DNA from: Candidatus Nealsoniibacteriota bacterium
Lineage (GTDB): Bacteria > Patescibacteriota > Minisyncoccia > Minisyncoccales > CSSED10-335
DNA: 10,193 nucleotides
Assembly: GCA_003557585.1 (NCBI GenBank)
Contig: PWOE01000042.1
Coordinates: 1-10,193, forward strand
Direction of reading: 5' to 3'
Part shown: piece by piece, positions 1-5,472 of the stretch
Position numbering within the stretch: position 1 is the first letter of the stretch
How the letters are laid out: each line of letters begins with the position of its first letter
Program-made: the position numbers and the translations under genes
Notes under the pieces: generated by a model
Databases searched by the model: none
What the model was told of the DNA's origin: nothing
The model's input: the letters and a program-made list of their open reading frames with translations, nothing else

Positions 1-1521
1 GATACTGGAGAGATGCTTAGAAAGTTAAGGAGAAAAGTGACTGAGGTTCAGGCAGAACTATCTGATTCTTCGGAAAAAGGACTTGTTCGTGATCCCTCAT
101 TAGAGATTGCCTACAGAGACCTTGAGGAATTGCGTGACAAGCTTCAATCGGCTCAAGAGAGAATGTTTAAGCTTGGCCTCTATATAACAGTTCATGGAGA
201 AAGCGAAAAAGAGATACAATCTGTAGAGAATACTCTAAGATCTATGCTGGAAAGTAAATTAGTCTATATAAAACCTGCTATATTCCAACAGAAAGAGGGA
301 TTTGTTTCTACCTCTCCTTATGGGCAGGATCTTCTTCAGATAAATACTCCGATGAACACAGAACCATTATCTACTATTTTTCCTTTCGTTTCTTTTGACT
401 TAAGTTCAAATGACGGAATTCTTTATGGTGTTAATCAACACAATAATTCTCTTGTTCTTTTTGATAGATTTTCTTTAAGTAATCCTAACTCAATTATCTT
501 TGGAACTTCTGGCTCTGGAAAATCCTACCTAGTTAAGCTGGAAGCATTAAGATATTTAATGACTGGTATAGATGTTATTATTCTTGATCCCGAAAATGAA
601 TACAAGACTTTAGCAGAAGCAACAGGAGGTTCTTTTCATGAGATATCTCTTTCTTCTGATAACCATATAAATCCTTTTGATATTCCGCAACCAACAGAAG
701 ATGAAAGGCCAGAGGATGTTCTTCGTTCCAGTGTAATAAATCTAGTTGGCCTCTTAAGAATAATGATGGGCGGTTTAACTCCAGAAGAGGATGCTATTAT
801 CGACCAAGCGATAACTGAAACTTATGCAGCCAAAGATATCACTGCAACAAGTGATCCTAAAAAATGGGCTGAGAACGTACCAACAATGTCTGACTTAGAA
901 CAAGTCTTAAGCAATATGGAAGGCGCCGACTCTCTCGTAAGAAGAATCAGGAAATTCACAACAGGGACTTACTCTAATTTCTTTAACAAGAAATCAAATG
1001 TATCGATAAAAGAAGGTCTCTCTGTCTTTGGTATAAGAAACTTAGAAGAAGAATTGAGGCCGATGGCGATGTTTATCATTATGCGCTATATCTGGAAAAC
1101 AGTTTCATCTTCTTTAAGAAAGAGAATTTTAATTGTTGATGAGGCCTGGTGGCTAATGAAGACCGAAGATGGCGCTTCTTTTCTCTTCGGCTTAGTTAAA
1201 AGATCAAGAAAGTACTGGCTAGGAGTGACAACAATTACTCAAGATGTCTCTGATTTCATGAACTCTTCTTATGGCCAGCCAATCATCAACAACTCTGCGC
1301 TGAGGATGCTCTTGAAACAATCTTCTGCAGTGATTGATAAGGTTCAAAAGACATTTAATCTTACTGACCAAGAAAAGATGATTCTCCTTGAGGGTTCTGT
1401 CGGCTCTGGAATCTTCTTTGCTGGACAAAAACATGTTGCGATAAGAATTGTTGCTTCTCCTAAAGAGCATGAAATAATAACCACCTCTCCTGAAGAGGTG
1501 GCAAAGAGAAGACAGTCTTAG
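1..1521 (+). CDS. VirB4/TraC-family ATPase, C-terminal part (5' end outside window)
   Basis: The frame is open from base 1 through an ATG at 13, so the true start is probably upstream and the N-terminal part is missing. Numbered from that ATG, residues 5-60 are charged and partly coiled-coil-like. The P-loop GTSGSGKS is at 164-171 and is followed by DPENEY (192-197), the usual VirB4/TraC/DUF87 context. Walker B is RILIVDEAW (371-379), and a downstream glutamine in TTITQDVSDF (406-415) fits the sensor region of this RecA/FtsK-like fold. VirB4 proteins are cytoplasmic hexameric ATPases that power type IV secretion, conjugation or pilus-like machines. Which machine is served here cannot be told, because the upstream neighbours are not visible. 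The gene ends in TAG and converges on jag with a 9-bp gap. The family is clear; the role is uncertain. Confidence 0.85.
   Translation, partial: DTGEMLRKLRRKVTEVQAELSDSSEKGLVRDPSLEIAYRDLEELRDKLQSAQERMFKLGLYITVHGESEKEIQSVENTLRSMLESKLVYIKPAIFQQKEGFVSTSPYGQDLLQINTPMNTEPLSTIFPFVSFDLSSNDGILYGVNQHNNSLVLFDRFSLSNPNSIIFGTSGSGKSYLVKLEALRYLMTGIDVIILDPENEYKTLAEATGGSFHEISLSSDNHINPFDIPQPTEDERPEDVLRSSVINLVGLLRIMMGGLTPEEDAIIDQAITETYAAKDITATSDPKKWAENVPTMSDLEQVLSNMEGADSLVRRIRKFTTGTYSNFFNKKSNVSIKEGLSVFGIRNLEEELRPMAMFIIMRYIWKTVSSSLRKRILIVDEAWWLMKTEDGASFLFGLVKRSRKYWLGVTTITQDVSDFMNSSYGQPIINNSALRMLLKQSSAVIDKVQKTFNLTDQEKMILLEGSVGSGIFFAGQKHVAIRIVASPKEHEIITTSPEEVAKRRQS
1481..1501 (-). terminator. Hairpin terminator candidate for the rpmH-rnpA-yidC-jag operon
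   Basis: There is a perfect 8-bp inverted repeat, CCACCTCT and AGAGGTGG, with a 5-nt loop. On the minus strand it is followed by TTATTATTTC and starts about 30 nt after the jag stop. It lies inside the last codons of the convergent VirB4-like gene. The stem is GC-rich, but the U-tract is interrupted, so termination efficiency is uncertain. Confidence 0.5.
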
Positions 1522-1530
1522 TTTAAATTC

Positions 1531-1983
1531 TTATTGAGGCTTAACTACTACTTTTCTATACGGAGGGTCATCTACACTCTCTGTTTTTATATCATCTCTG
1601 TTTTGCAAAGCTAGATGAACTATCCTTCTTTCATAAGAAGACATTGGTGGAAAAGCTTTCTCTTTTTTGTAAAAAGAGACTTCATCAGCAACATCTCTAG
1701 CAATCTCTTTCAAGGCTTCTTCTTTTCTCTTTTTGTAATCGTTAATATCGAGCTCTAAAAGAATATTCTCTTGAAGCTTCTTTCTCATTAAGATTCTTAA
1801 AAGATGCTGAATCTCTACCAGAGTTTGACCTTTCTCTCCTATTAAGATTTTAGGGTCATCTGTCTTAACCTCAACTAGAAATGATTCTTCTTTTGCTGTG
1901 ACAGATATCTCAACATTAAAAGTTGAGACCTGAAAAAACTTTTCAACTTCTTTTTTAATCTCTTGGGAATGATTGTTGTTCAT
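1531..1983 (-). CDS. jag: Jag/KhpB-type RNA-binding protein (KH + R3H)
   Basis: This 150-residue protein has the Jag (SpoIIIJ-associated, also KhpB/EloR) architecture. A KH-type domain spans about 20-85 with the loop IGEKGQ (GEKG at 49-52). An R3H domain spans about 87-150 with YERRIVH (117-123, the Arg-x3-His core) and the typical end PPYRKVVVKPQ. Jag proteins bind RNA and influence envelope growth and division in Gram-positive bacteria. The N-terminal Jag_N domain found in longer homologues is absent. The gene is last in the operon, directly after yidC, its usual partner. Its ATG overlaps the yidC 3' end by 29 bp, there is no Shine-Dalgarno sequence, and no alternative ATG exists before residue 66, so translational coupling is likely. 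Confidence 0.9.
   Translation of the reverse strand: MNNNHSQEIKKEVEKFFQVSTFNVEISVTAKEESFLVEVKTDDPKILIGEKGQTLVEIQHLLRILMRKKLQENILLELDINDYKKRKEEALKEIARDVADEVSFYKKEKAFPPMSSYERRIVHLALQNRDDIKTESVDDPPYRKVVVKPQ
1561..1588 (+). terminator. Hairpin plus T-tract, candidate terminator of the VirB4-like gene
   Basis: The arms CGGAGGGT (1561-1568) and ACTCTCTG (1576-1583) can pair over 8 bp with two G-U wobbles across a 7-nt loop. They are followed directly by TTTTT (1584-1588). The structure sits 40 nt past the VirB4-like stop, inside the 3' end of jag. The stem is only moderately strong. Confidence 0.45.
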
Positions 1984-2746
1984 AGTTTTTAAGTATAAAG
2001 TGTTGTTGTATTATCGAGAAAAGGGTACTCACGAGCCAGTATAAGCCGATTGCTAGTGGCAGCTTAAGAAGAATAAAGAAGGTAAAGAAGGGAAAGAAGT
2101 ATATCATCTGTTTTTGAATTCTCTCGGCCATCTCTTGGGCTGCCTCTTTCTTGCCACTTTTACCATCTTTCTTCTTTTTAGCTGAAATCATCTTCATCTG
2201 AAAGAATTGAGCTGCGACTGCTCCTATTATTATAATCATGTTACCGATTAAGAAGACTGACTCTCCGTTTGTCTCTATAATAAAGCCAGTGTCCGCAAGA
2301 TCTATTATTCCCAAGAATATAGAGCTTATCTTCTCTGGTGCAGGAATAAAGCTGTAAAGAGCTCCTAGCGCTTCTGTGGTTTGAACCCCCCATAGAACAC
2401 GATAAAGCGAGATAAGCACTGGTAGCTGTATTAAAAGGGGAGCAAACGATGAAAATGGGCTAATCTCTGCTCTTTTGTAGATATCTAAGACTTCTTTTAC
2501 TTGCTTCTCTTTATCATCTTTATATTTTTCTTGAACTCTCTTAATCTCTGGCTGAATTTCGTTTAAAGCTCTTTGAGACTTAACTCCTTTAGCACTTACT
2601 GGATAGAGCAAGAGCCTGATAATAATTGTTAAAATAATGATTGCTATACCAAAATCATTGCCAGGAACTACCTGATAAATCGCTATCAAAATATTCATTA
2701 TCGGTTGATAGAGGAGTGTATAAAAGAGTGATGAGATAAAAGACAT
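1955..2746 (-). CDS. yidC: YidC/Oxa1 membrane protein insertase, short form
   Basis: This is a 263-residue inner-membrane insertase for Sec-dependent and Sec-independent membrane proteins. Hydrophobic segments lie at about 5-25, 33-50, 99-120, 162-184 and 214-248. Arg44 in TIIIRLLLYP occupies the position of the hydrophilic-groove arginine. Residues 65-97 form the charged C1 hairpin loop, and GLYWLVSTLFSIIQQ (234-248) is the conserved last helix. There is no large periplasmic domain, so it resembles Gram-positive SpoIIIJ/YidC2. The frame can be extended to a TTG at 2785, but the ATG at 2746 is preferred: it begins 1 nt after the rnpA stop and puts the first hydrophobic segment at the N-terminus. 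AAAGGAAA about 15 nt upstream is at best a weak ribosome site. No lipobox cysteine is visible, unlike many Gram-positive homologues. Confidence 0.92.
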   Translation of the reverse strand: MSFISSLFYTLLYQPIMNILIAIYQVVPGNDFGIAIIILTIIIRLLLYPVSAKGVKSQRALNEIQPEIKRVQEKYKDDKEKQVKEVLDIYKRAEISPFSSFAPLLIQLPVLISLYRVLWGVQTTEALGALYSFIPAPEKISSIFLGIIDLADTGFIIETNGESVFLIGNMIIIIGAVAAQFFQMKMISAKKKKDGKSGKKEAAQEMAERIQKQMIYFFPFFTFFILLKLPLAIGLYWLVSTLFSIIQQHFILKNYEQQSFPRD

Positions 2747-2747
2747 T

Positions 2748-3089
2748 TTATTTAAAAAGATTTCCTTTAAGGAGAATTTCTTCAAGAGAACCCGCCATCT
2801 CTTTTGAGCCCTTTTTTATTAAACTCTCTCTAGCAATCACTACGATATCAAATCTTTCTTTAATTCTAGGCAGAATAACTCGAAGATGGTTTCTTAAAAT
2901 TCTCTTTATTCTGTTTCTCTCTGTTGCTTTATTAGAGACTTTTTTAGAAACAACTATTCCAAATCTTGTTTCTGCTTCCTCTTTTTCTAAGAAGTTAACA
3001 ACAAAGTCTTTTGAGCGAATAATATCTCCTTTTTCAAAGATTGTGTCAAAATCTTTCTTCTTTTTTATCCTATTTTCAAAAGAAAGCAT
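2748..3089 (-). CDS. rnpA: Ribonuclease P protein component
   Basis: This 113-residue basic protein assists the RNase P RNA in removing 5' leaders from tRNA precursors. It shows the family signature: FGIVVSKKVSNKATERNRIKR (43-63) contains the RNR motif (58-60), preceded by the N-terminal segment RIKKKKDFDTIFEKG. Length and order (rpmH, rnpA, yidC, jag) are standard. The ATG lies 12 nt after the rpmH stop without a clear Shine-Dalgarno sequence, so expression probably depends on rpmH transcription and translation. The stop is separated from the yidC ATG by a single base. Confidence 0.93.
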   Translation of the reverse strand: MLSFENRIKKKKDFDTIFEKGDIIRSKDFVVNFLEKEEAETRFGIVVSKKVSNKATERNRIKRILRNHLRVILPRIKERFDIVVIARESLIKKGSKEMAGSLEEILLKGNLFK

Positions 3090-3100
3090 CAGTTCTTTTT

Positions 3101-3235
3101 TTAAACTGTAACTTTTTCTCTGCCTTTCTTTCTTCTTCTTTTGATAACATTTCTACCTCCACTGGTCTTTTTTCTTCTTAAAAAACCGTGAGACCTCTTT
3201 CTTTTTCTCTTTTTTGGTTGATAGGTTTTTGACAT
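3101..3235 (-). CDS. rpmH: Ribosomal protein L34
   Basis: This 44-residue, extremely basic protein starts MSKTYQPKKRKRKRSHGF and contains RRKKTSGGRNVIKRRRKKGR. That is the L34 pattern: a T-x-QP start, HGF and GR-x-VI-x-RRRKGR. It is a component of the 50S subunit. It is the first gene of the operon, just downstream of a strong promoter. The predicted leader is only about 15 nt and has no Shine-Dalgarno sequence. It normally sits directly next to dnaA, but here a lipoprotein gene lies between them. Confidence 0.95.
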   Translation of the reverse strand: MSKTYQPKKRKRKRSHGFLRRKKTSGGRNVIKRRRKKGREKVTV

Positions 3236-3256
3236 AATAAAGTTTCTTACCCTGGA

Positions 3257-3285
3257 ATTCTACTTCTTTTTAAGCTAAAAGTCAA
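3257..3285 (-). promoter_or_regulatory. Promoter of the rpmH-rnpA-yidC-jag operon
   Basis: On the minus strand, TTGACT (3280-3285) and TAGAAT (3257-3262) are separated by exactly 17 bp, a near-consensus housekeeping sigma promoter. The predicted start near 3250 gives a leader of about 15 nt before the rpmH ATG. Confidence 0.75.
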
Positions 3286-3305
3286 ACCTATTGTCTATTC
3301 TTAAT

Positions 3306-3334
3306 AAAAAGAAGACCTACATTTTGTAGGTCTT
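3306..3334 (-). terminator. Intrinsic terminator of lipoprotein gene 1
   Basis: A perfect 10-bp inverted repeat, AAGACCTACA and TGTAGGTCTT with a 3-nt loop (3312-3334), is followed on the minus strand by CTTTTTA (T-tract 3306-3310). It lies downstream of the lipoprotein gene and just upstream of the rpmH promoter, so it insulates the two units. On the plus strand the following bases are not T-rich. Confidence 0.75.
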
Positions 3335-3398
3335 ATTCGTGTCTTTGGATCTCACGAACCAGCAAATATCCGTAATTCATTTCTTCCCACCCTTTACC
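3333..3398 (-). other. Open in-frame tail downstream of the lipoprotein 1 stop (probable lost C-terminus)
   Basis: Directly after the TAA at 3399-3401 the same frame stays open for 21 codons, beginning GKGWEEM and ending REIQRHE, then stops at TAA 3333-3335 on the edge of the terminator hairpin. The composition looks protein-like. Aligning with lipoprotein 2, GTF-stop-GKG in copy 1 matches GSI-Glu-GIP in copy 2, so the stop falls where the paralogue encodes glutamate (GAG). The simplest reading is a nonsense change that shortened the protein. A separate 15-residue peptide from the ATG at 3380, preceded by GGGTGGGAAGAA, is a less likely alternative. Confidence 0.5.
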
Positions 3399-3746
3399 TT
3401 AAAAGGTTCCCCTGTAATCACTCTTCGGGGAAAGCAGTAATGAGATATCTCCTGTTCCAGTTGTAGCAAATCCTTCGTACCCCCTATCTGTCTGATAGGT
3501 CCACTGCCCAATAAAGGCCACCACCACGGTCACACTCTCACTTCTGTTGTTAATTAAGTGGAAGTCGATGGCAACCTCCATCCCATCTTGAGAGAAGACA
3601 GGCTCATCCCAAGAAAGAACAATATCTTCGTATTGGTGTCTCTCACAGATATTGTTGTAGAGAGGCTCGATTGGTTTTCTAGCGCCAATCCCTGAACAGG
3701 CTGTGATAAGAAACAGGACTAACAGCAAGACGATTATTCTTTTCAT
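3399..3746 (-). CDS. Small lipoprotein of unknown function, copy 1, probably C-terminally truncated
   Basis: This 115-residue predicted lipoprotein begins MKRII and has a short hydrophobic core and the lipobox LITAC, with the lipidated cysteine at 17. The mature part (18-115) has no family I recognise. EDIVLSW and the stretch IDFHLINNRSESVTVVVAFI suggest a beta-rich extracytoplasmic domain. Similar segments (EDVIISY, IDYQIINRREESLKVRIY) occur in the lipoprotein at 9836, so the two are paralogues. The ATG is preceded at 10 nt by a perfect AGGAGG. Expression should come from the 68-bp promoter-leader shared with copy 2. GC is roughly 46% by hand count over 240 bases, higher than sampled dnaN (about 28%). 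It interrupts the usual rpmH-dnaA adjacency. A 21-codon in-frame tail follows its stop, suggesting truncation. Confidence 0.78.
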   Translation of the reverse strand: MKRIIVLLLVLFLITACSGIGARKPIEPLYNNICERHQYEDIVLSWDEPVFSQDGMEVAIDFHLINNRSESVTVVVAFIGQWTYQTDRGYEGFATTGTGDISLLLSPKSDYRGTF

Positions 3747-3753
3747 TAACTGC

Positions 3754-3766
3754 TCACCTCCTTTCT
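3754..3766 (-). promoter_or_regulatory. Very strong Shine-Dalgarno sequence of lipoprotein 1
   Basis: AGAAAGGAGGTGA on the minus strand is complementary over 13 nt to the widely conserved 3' tail of bacterial 16S rRNA. AGGAGG ends 10 nt before the ATG at 3746 and fixes that start. Apart from its twin at 9818-9829, no other gene start in the window has anything comparable. Confidence 0.8.
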
Positions 3767-3822
3767 ATTTAGTTTTGAATAGTGCTAAGCTAGAGAATAC
3801 AATATTCGTCTTTTTTGTCAAG
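3755..3822 (-). repeat. 68-bp promoter-leader repeat, copy 1 (inverted relative to copy 2)
   Basis: Read on the minus strand, this block matches plus-strand 9762-9829 at 67 of 68 positions with no gap. The one difference is C versus T in CTTAG(C/T)ACTATTC. Similarity begins one base before the -35 hexamer and ends at the Shine-Dalgarno sequence, so it covers exactly the expression signals. The flanking sequence and the downstream coding sequences are much less similar. Confidence 0.95.
3794..3821 (-). promoter_or_regulatory. Promoter of lipoprotein 1
   Basis: On the minus strand TTGACA (3816-3821) and TATTCT (3794-3799) are separated by 16 bp. An inverted repeat, GAATA-TTG-TATTC (3795-3807), overlaps the -10 and may be an operator. 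The promoter is divergent from dnaA, with about 75 bp between the two -35 regions. Confidence 0.7.
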
Positions 3823-3897
3823 AGGGATTTAATTCTTTTTTCACATCCTTTCCCCATCTTTTCAACAAAAACGATTATTTCAAGAGAAAAAGAGCTA

Positions 3898-3925
3898 TTT
3901 TTAATATATCTCTATATGGTATAAT
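3898..3925 (+). promoter_or_regulatory. dnaA promoter with extended -10
   Basis: A perfect TATAAT (3920-3925) is preceded by TGG, giving an extended -10 element (TGnTATAAT). The -35 is poor (TTTTTA at 3898-3903, 16-bp spacer), which fits an extended -10 promoter. Transcription would start near 3932, leaving a leader of about 22 nt without a Shine-Dalgarno sequence before the dnaA ATG. Confidence 0.65.
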
Positions 3926-3953
3926 GCTCTTGCTGTTTTAAATTGATGACAAG

Positions 3954-5324
3954 ATGACTGATGAAATAAACAAAGAAGAAGCTTGGGAATCTGTCTTATC
4001 AAAGATTCAACTAGATATCTCTCAAGCTAATTTCAATACCTGGTTTAAAAATACCAATATCTCTTCTATCGAAGATTCTGTTGTTGTTATTTCTGTTCCA
4101 AACTCTTTCACTAAAGAATGGCTTGAAAATAAATACAGCAAATTAATATTAAAGAATCTCAAGGATGTTGATAAAAATATCAAAGAAGTTAAATGTATTG
4201 TAGACAACAAGATTAATGGCTCAGCAAAAAAGAAAGAGAAAAACAAGAAGGAAGCTCTTGTCAGCGAAAACCAGATGGAACTTGTCGATTTCTCAATTAA
4301 CAAAGAGACAAATCTTAATCCTAAATATACTTTTGATAGCTTCGTTGTTGGTCCCTTTAATGAATTACCTCATGCAGCAGGCAAAGCTGTTGCTCAAAAT
4401 CCTGGCTCTCTTTATAATCCTCTCTTTATCTACGGAGGTGTTGGTTTAGGCAAGACTCATTTAATGCAAGCTATTGGCAATGAAGTTGTAAATAATTTGC
4501 CTCAAAAAAAAGTGAAGTATGTCTCTGTTGAGAAATTTACTTCTGAGGTTGTCTCTTCCATCAGGAATAAATCGATGGAAGAGTTTAAGTTAAGGTATAG
4601 AGAAGTTGATGTCTTGATTATTGATGATGTTCAATTTCTTTCTGGAAAAGAAAAGACTCAAGAAGAATTTTTCCATACTTTCAATTCTCTTTATGAAAGC
4701 AACAAGCAAGTCATCATCTCTTCTGATCGACCACCTCGAGCAATCCAAGCTTTAGCAGAAAGATTAAGGTCTAGGTTTGAGGGAGGAATGATAACAGATA
4801 TCAGTCAGCCCGACCTAGAAACCAGGCTAGCTATTCTTAAAACAAAAGCTCAAGAGAAAGGTACCAACTTTCCTGAAGAAGTCTACACCTATATCGCAAC
4901 AAATATTTATCAAAATATAAGAGAACTTGAAGGAGCTTTAAATAAATTAATTGCCCATCAAAAGTTAGGAAATCAAACTATAGACGAAGATAAAGCAAAA
5001 GAGATACTTAAAAAAAGCGTATCAACCACTAAGGTCAAAACTCCCAAAAAGATAATCCAATCTGTTGTTCGTTTTTATGACTTGAAAGAGAAAGACTTAA
5101 TGGAATCTTCCAGAAAAAAAGAGATTGTTGAGCCAAGACAAGTTGCTATGTATCTCTTAAGAGAAGACCTTAAATGCTCTTTTCCTTTTATAGGCAGAAA
5201 GCTTGGTGGTAAAGATCATACAACTGTTATGCATTCTTGCGAAAAGATAAAAAACAAAATTAAAGATGATGAAAATTTAAGAGAAGAGATAGAGTTGATA
5301 AGGCAGTTCATTTTGAGTTTATAA
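3954..5324 (+). CDS. dnaA: Chromosomal replication initiator DnaA
   Basis: This 456-residue AAA+ initiator binds DnaA boxes at oriC and melts the origin. Domain I spans about 5-85 (AWESVLSKIQ, FNTWF). A lysine-rich linker follows at 86-125. The AAA+ domain (about 126-345) has Walker A GGVGLGKTH (161-169), Walker B LIIDDVQF (221-228), sensor 1 VIISSDRPP (253-261), the arginine-finger box RLRSRFEGG (270-278) and sensor 2 IRELEGALN (322-330). Domain IV carries the DNA-binding signature GRKLGGKDHTTVMHSCEKI (414-432). Length is normal and complete. The ATG at 3954 fits the start of domain I and lies downstream of an extended -10 promoter, with no Shine-Dalgarno sequence. A perfect DnaA box lies 3 bp past its stop, suggesting the usual origin-linked arrangement. 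Confidence 0.98.
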   Translation: MTDEINKEEAWESVLSKIQLDISQANFNTWFKNTNISSIEDSVVVISVPNSFTKEWLENKYSKLILKNLKDVDKNIKEVKCIVDNKINGSAKKKEKNKKEALVSENQMELVDFSINKETNLNPKYTFDSFVVGPFNELPHAAGKAVAQNPGSLYNPLFIYGGVGLGKTHLMQAIGNEVVNNLPQKKVKYVSVEKFTSEVVSSIRNKSMEEFKLRYREVDVLIIDDVQFLSGKEKTQEEFFHTFNSLYESNKQVIISSDRPPRAIQALAERLRSRFEGGMITDISQPDLETRLAILKTKAQEKGTNFPEEVYTYIATNIYQNIRELEGALNKLIAHQKLGNQTIDEDKAKEILKKSVSTTKVKTPKKIIQSVVRFYDLKEKDLMESSRKKEIVEPRQVAMYLLREDLKCSFPFIGRKLGGKDHTTVMHSCEKIKNKIKDDENLREEIELIRQFILSL

Positions 5325-5472
5325 AGTGTGGATAAAAAAAGAGTTACTTTTTTTGCAACTTTTTCAACAATTATTAAACAAGTTTATTTATCGATTATCA
5401 ACCGAAAATAAGTTTAATTCGAAAAAAATAAAGAAGCTAATAACTATAATATTAAGATAATATATAATTAAG
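5325..5472 (+). other. Candidate oriC in the dnaA-dnaN gap
   Basis: This 148-bp gap holds a perfect DnaA box (5327-5335), an abutting A/T inverted repeat with arms AAAAAAAG (5334-5341) and CTTTTTTT (5347-5354), two weaker box-like sites with two mismatches (TTTTCAACA at 5361-5369, TTATCAACC at 5395-5403), and a nearly pure A+T stretch from about 5404 to 5472 that could be the unwinding element. TATAAT at 5445-5450 may serve dnaN, but no convincing -35 is present. The A/T hairpin plus T-run could also slow transcription leaving dnaA. Few boxes are visible, so the assignment rests on context plus one good box. Confidence 0.6.
5327..5335 (-). promoter_or_regulatory. Perfect DnaA box
   Basis: TGTGGATAA on the plus strand is TTATCCACA on the minus strand, matching the bacterial consensus TTATNCACA exactly. 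It lies 3 bp after the dnaA stop codon. Confidence 0.8.

Noticed and set aside
1219..1470. Minus-strand open frame inside the VirB4-like gene
   Set aside because: It lies wholly antisense to a gene with clear Walker motifs; no start signals or protein-like features.
2747..2785. TTG start extending YidC by 13 residues
   Set aside because: It would overlap rnpA by 38 bp and add a charged stretch. The ATG at 2746 directly after the rnpA stop is the usual arrangement.
3837..3867. DnaA-box-like TTTTTCACA and TTTTCAACA upstream of dnaA
   Set aside because: They differ from TTATNCACA at one and two positions in a T-rich stretch. They may contribute to dnaA autoregulation, but chance is as likely.
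3703..3924. Plus-strand 73-codon open frame
   Set aside because: It runs antisense through the lipoprotein 1 start and the divergent promoter region, has no ribosome site, and its translation shows no recognisable pattern.
4022..4449. Alternative open frames on both strands within dnaA
   Set aside because: Shadows of the dnaA reading frame in low-complexity, lysine-rich sequence.
5463..5468. Second TATAAT just before the dnaN ATG
   Set aside because: It would start transcription inside the gene. It is probably just part of the AT-rich stretch.
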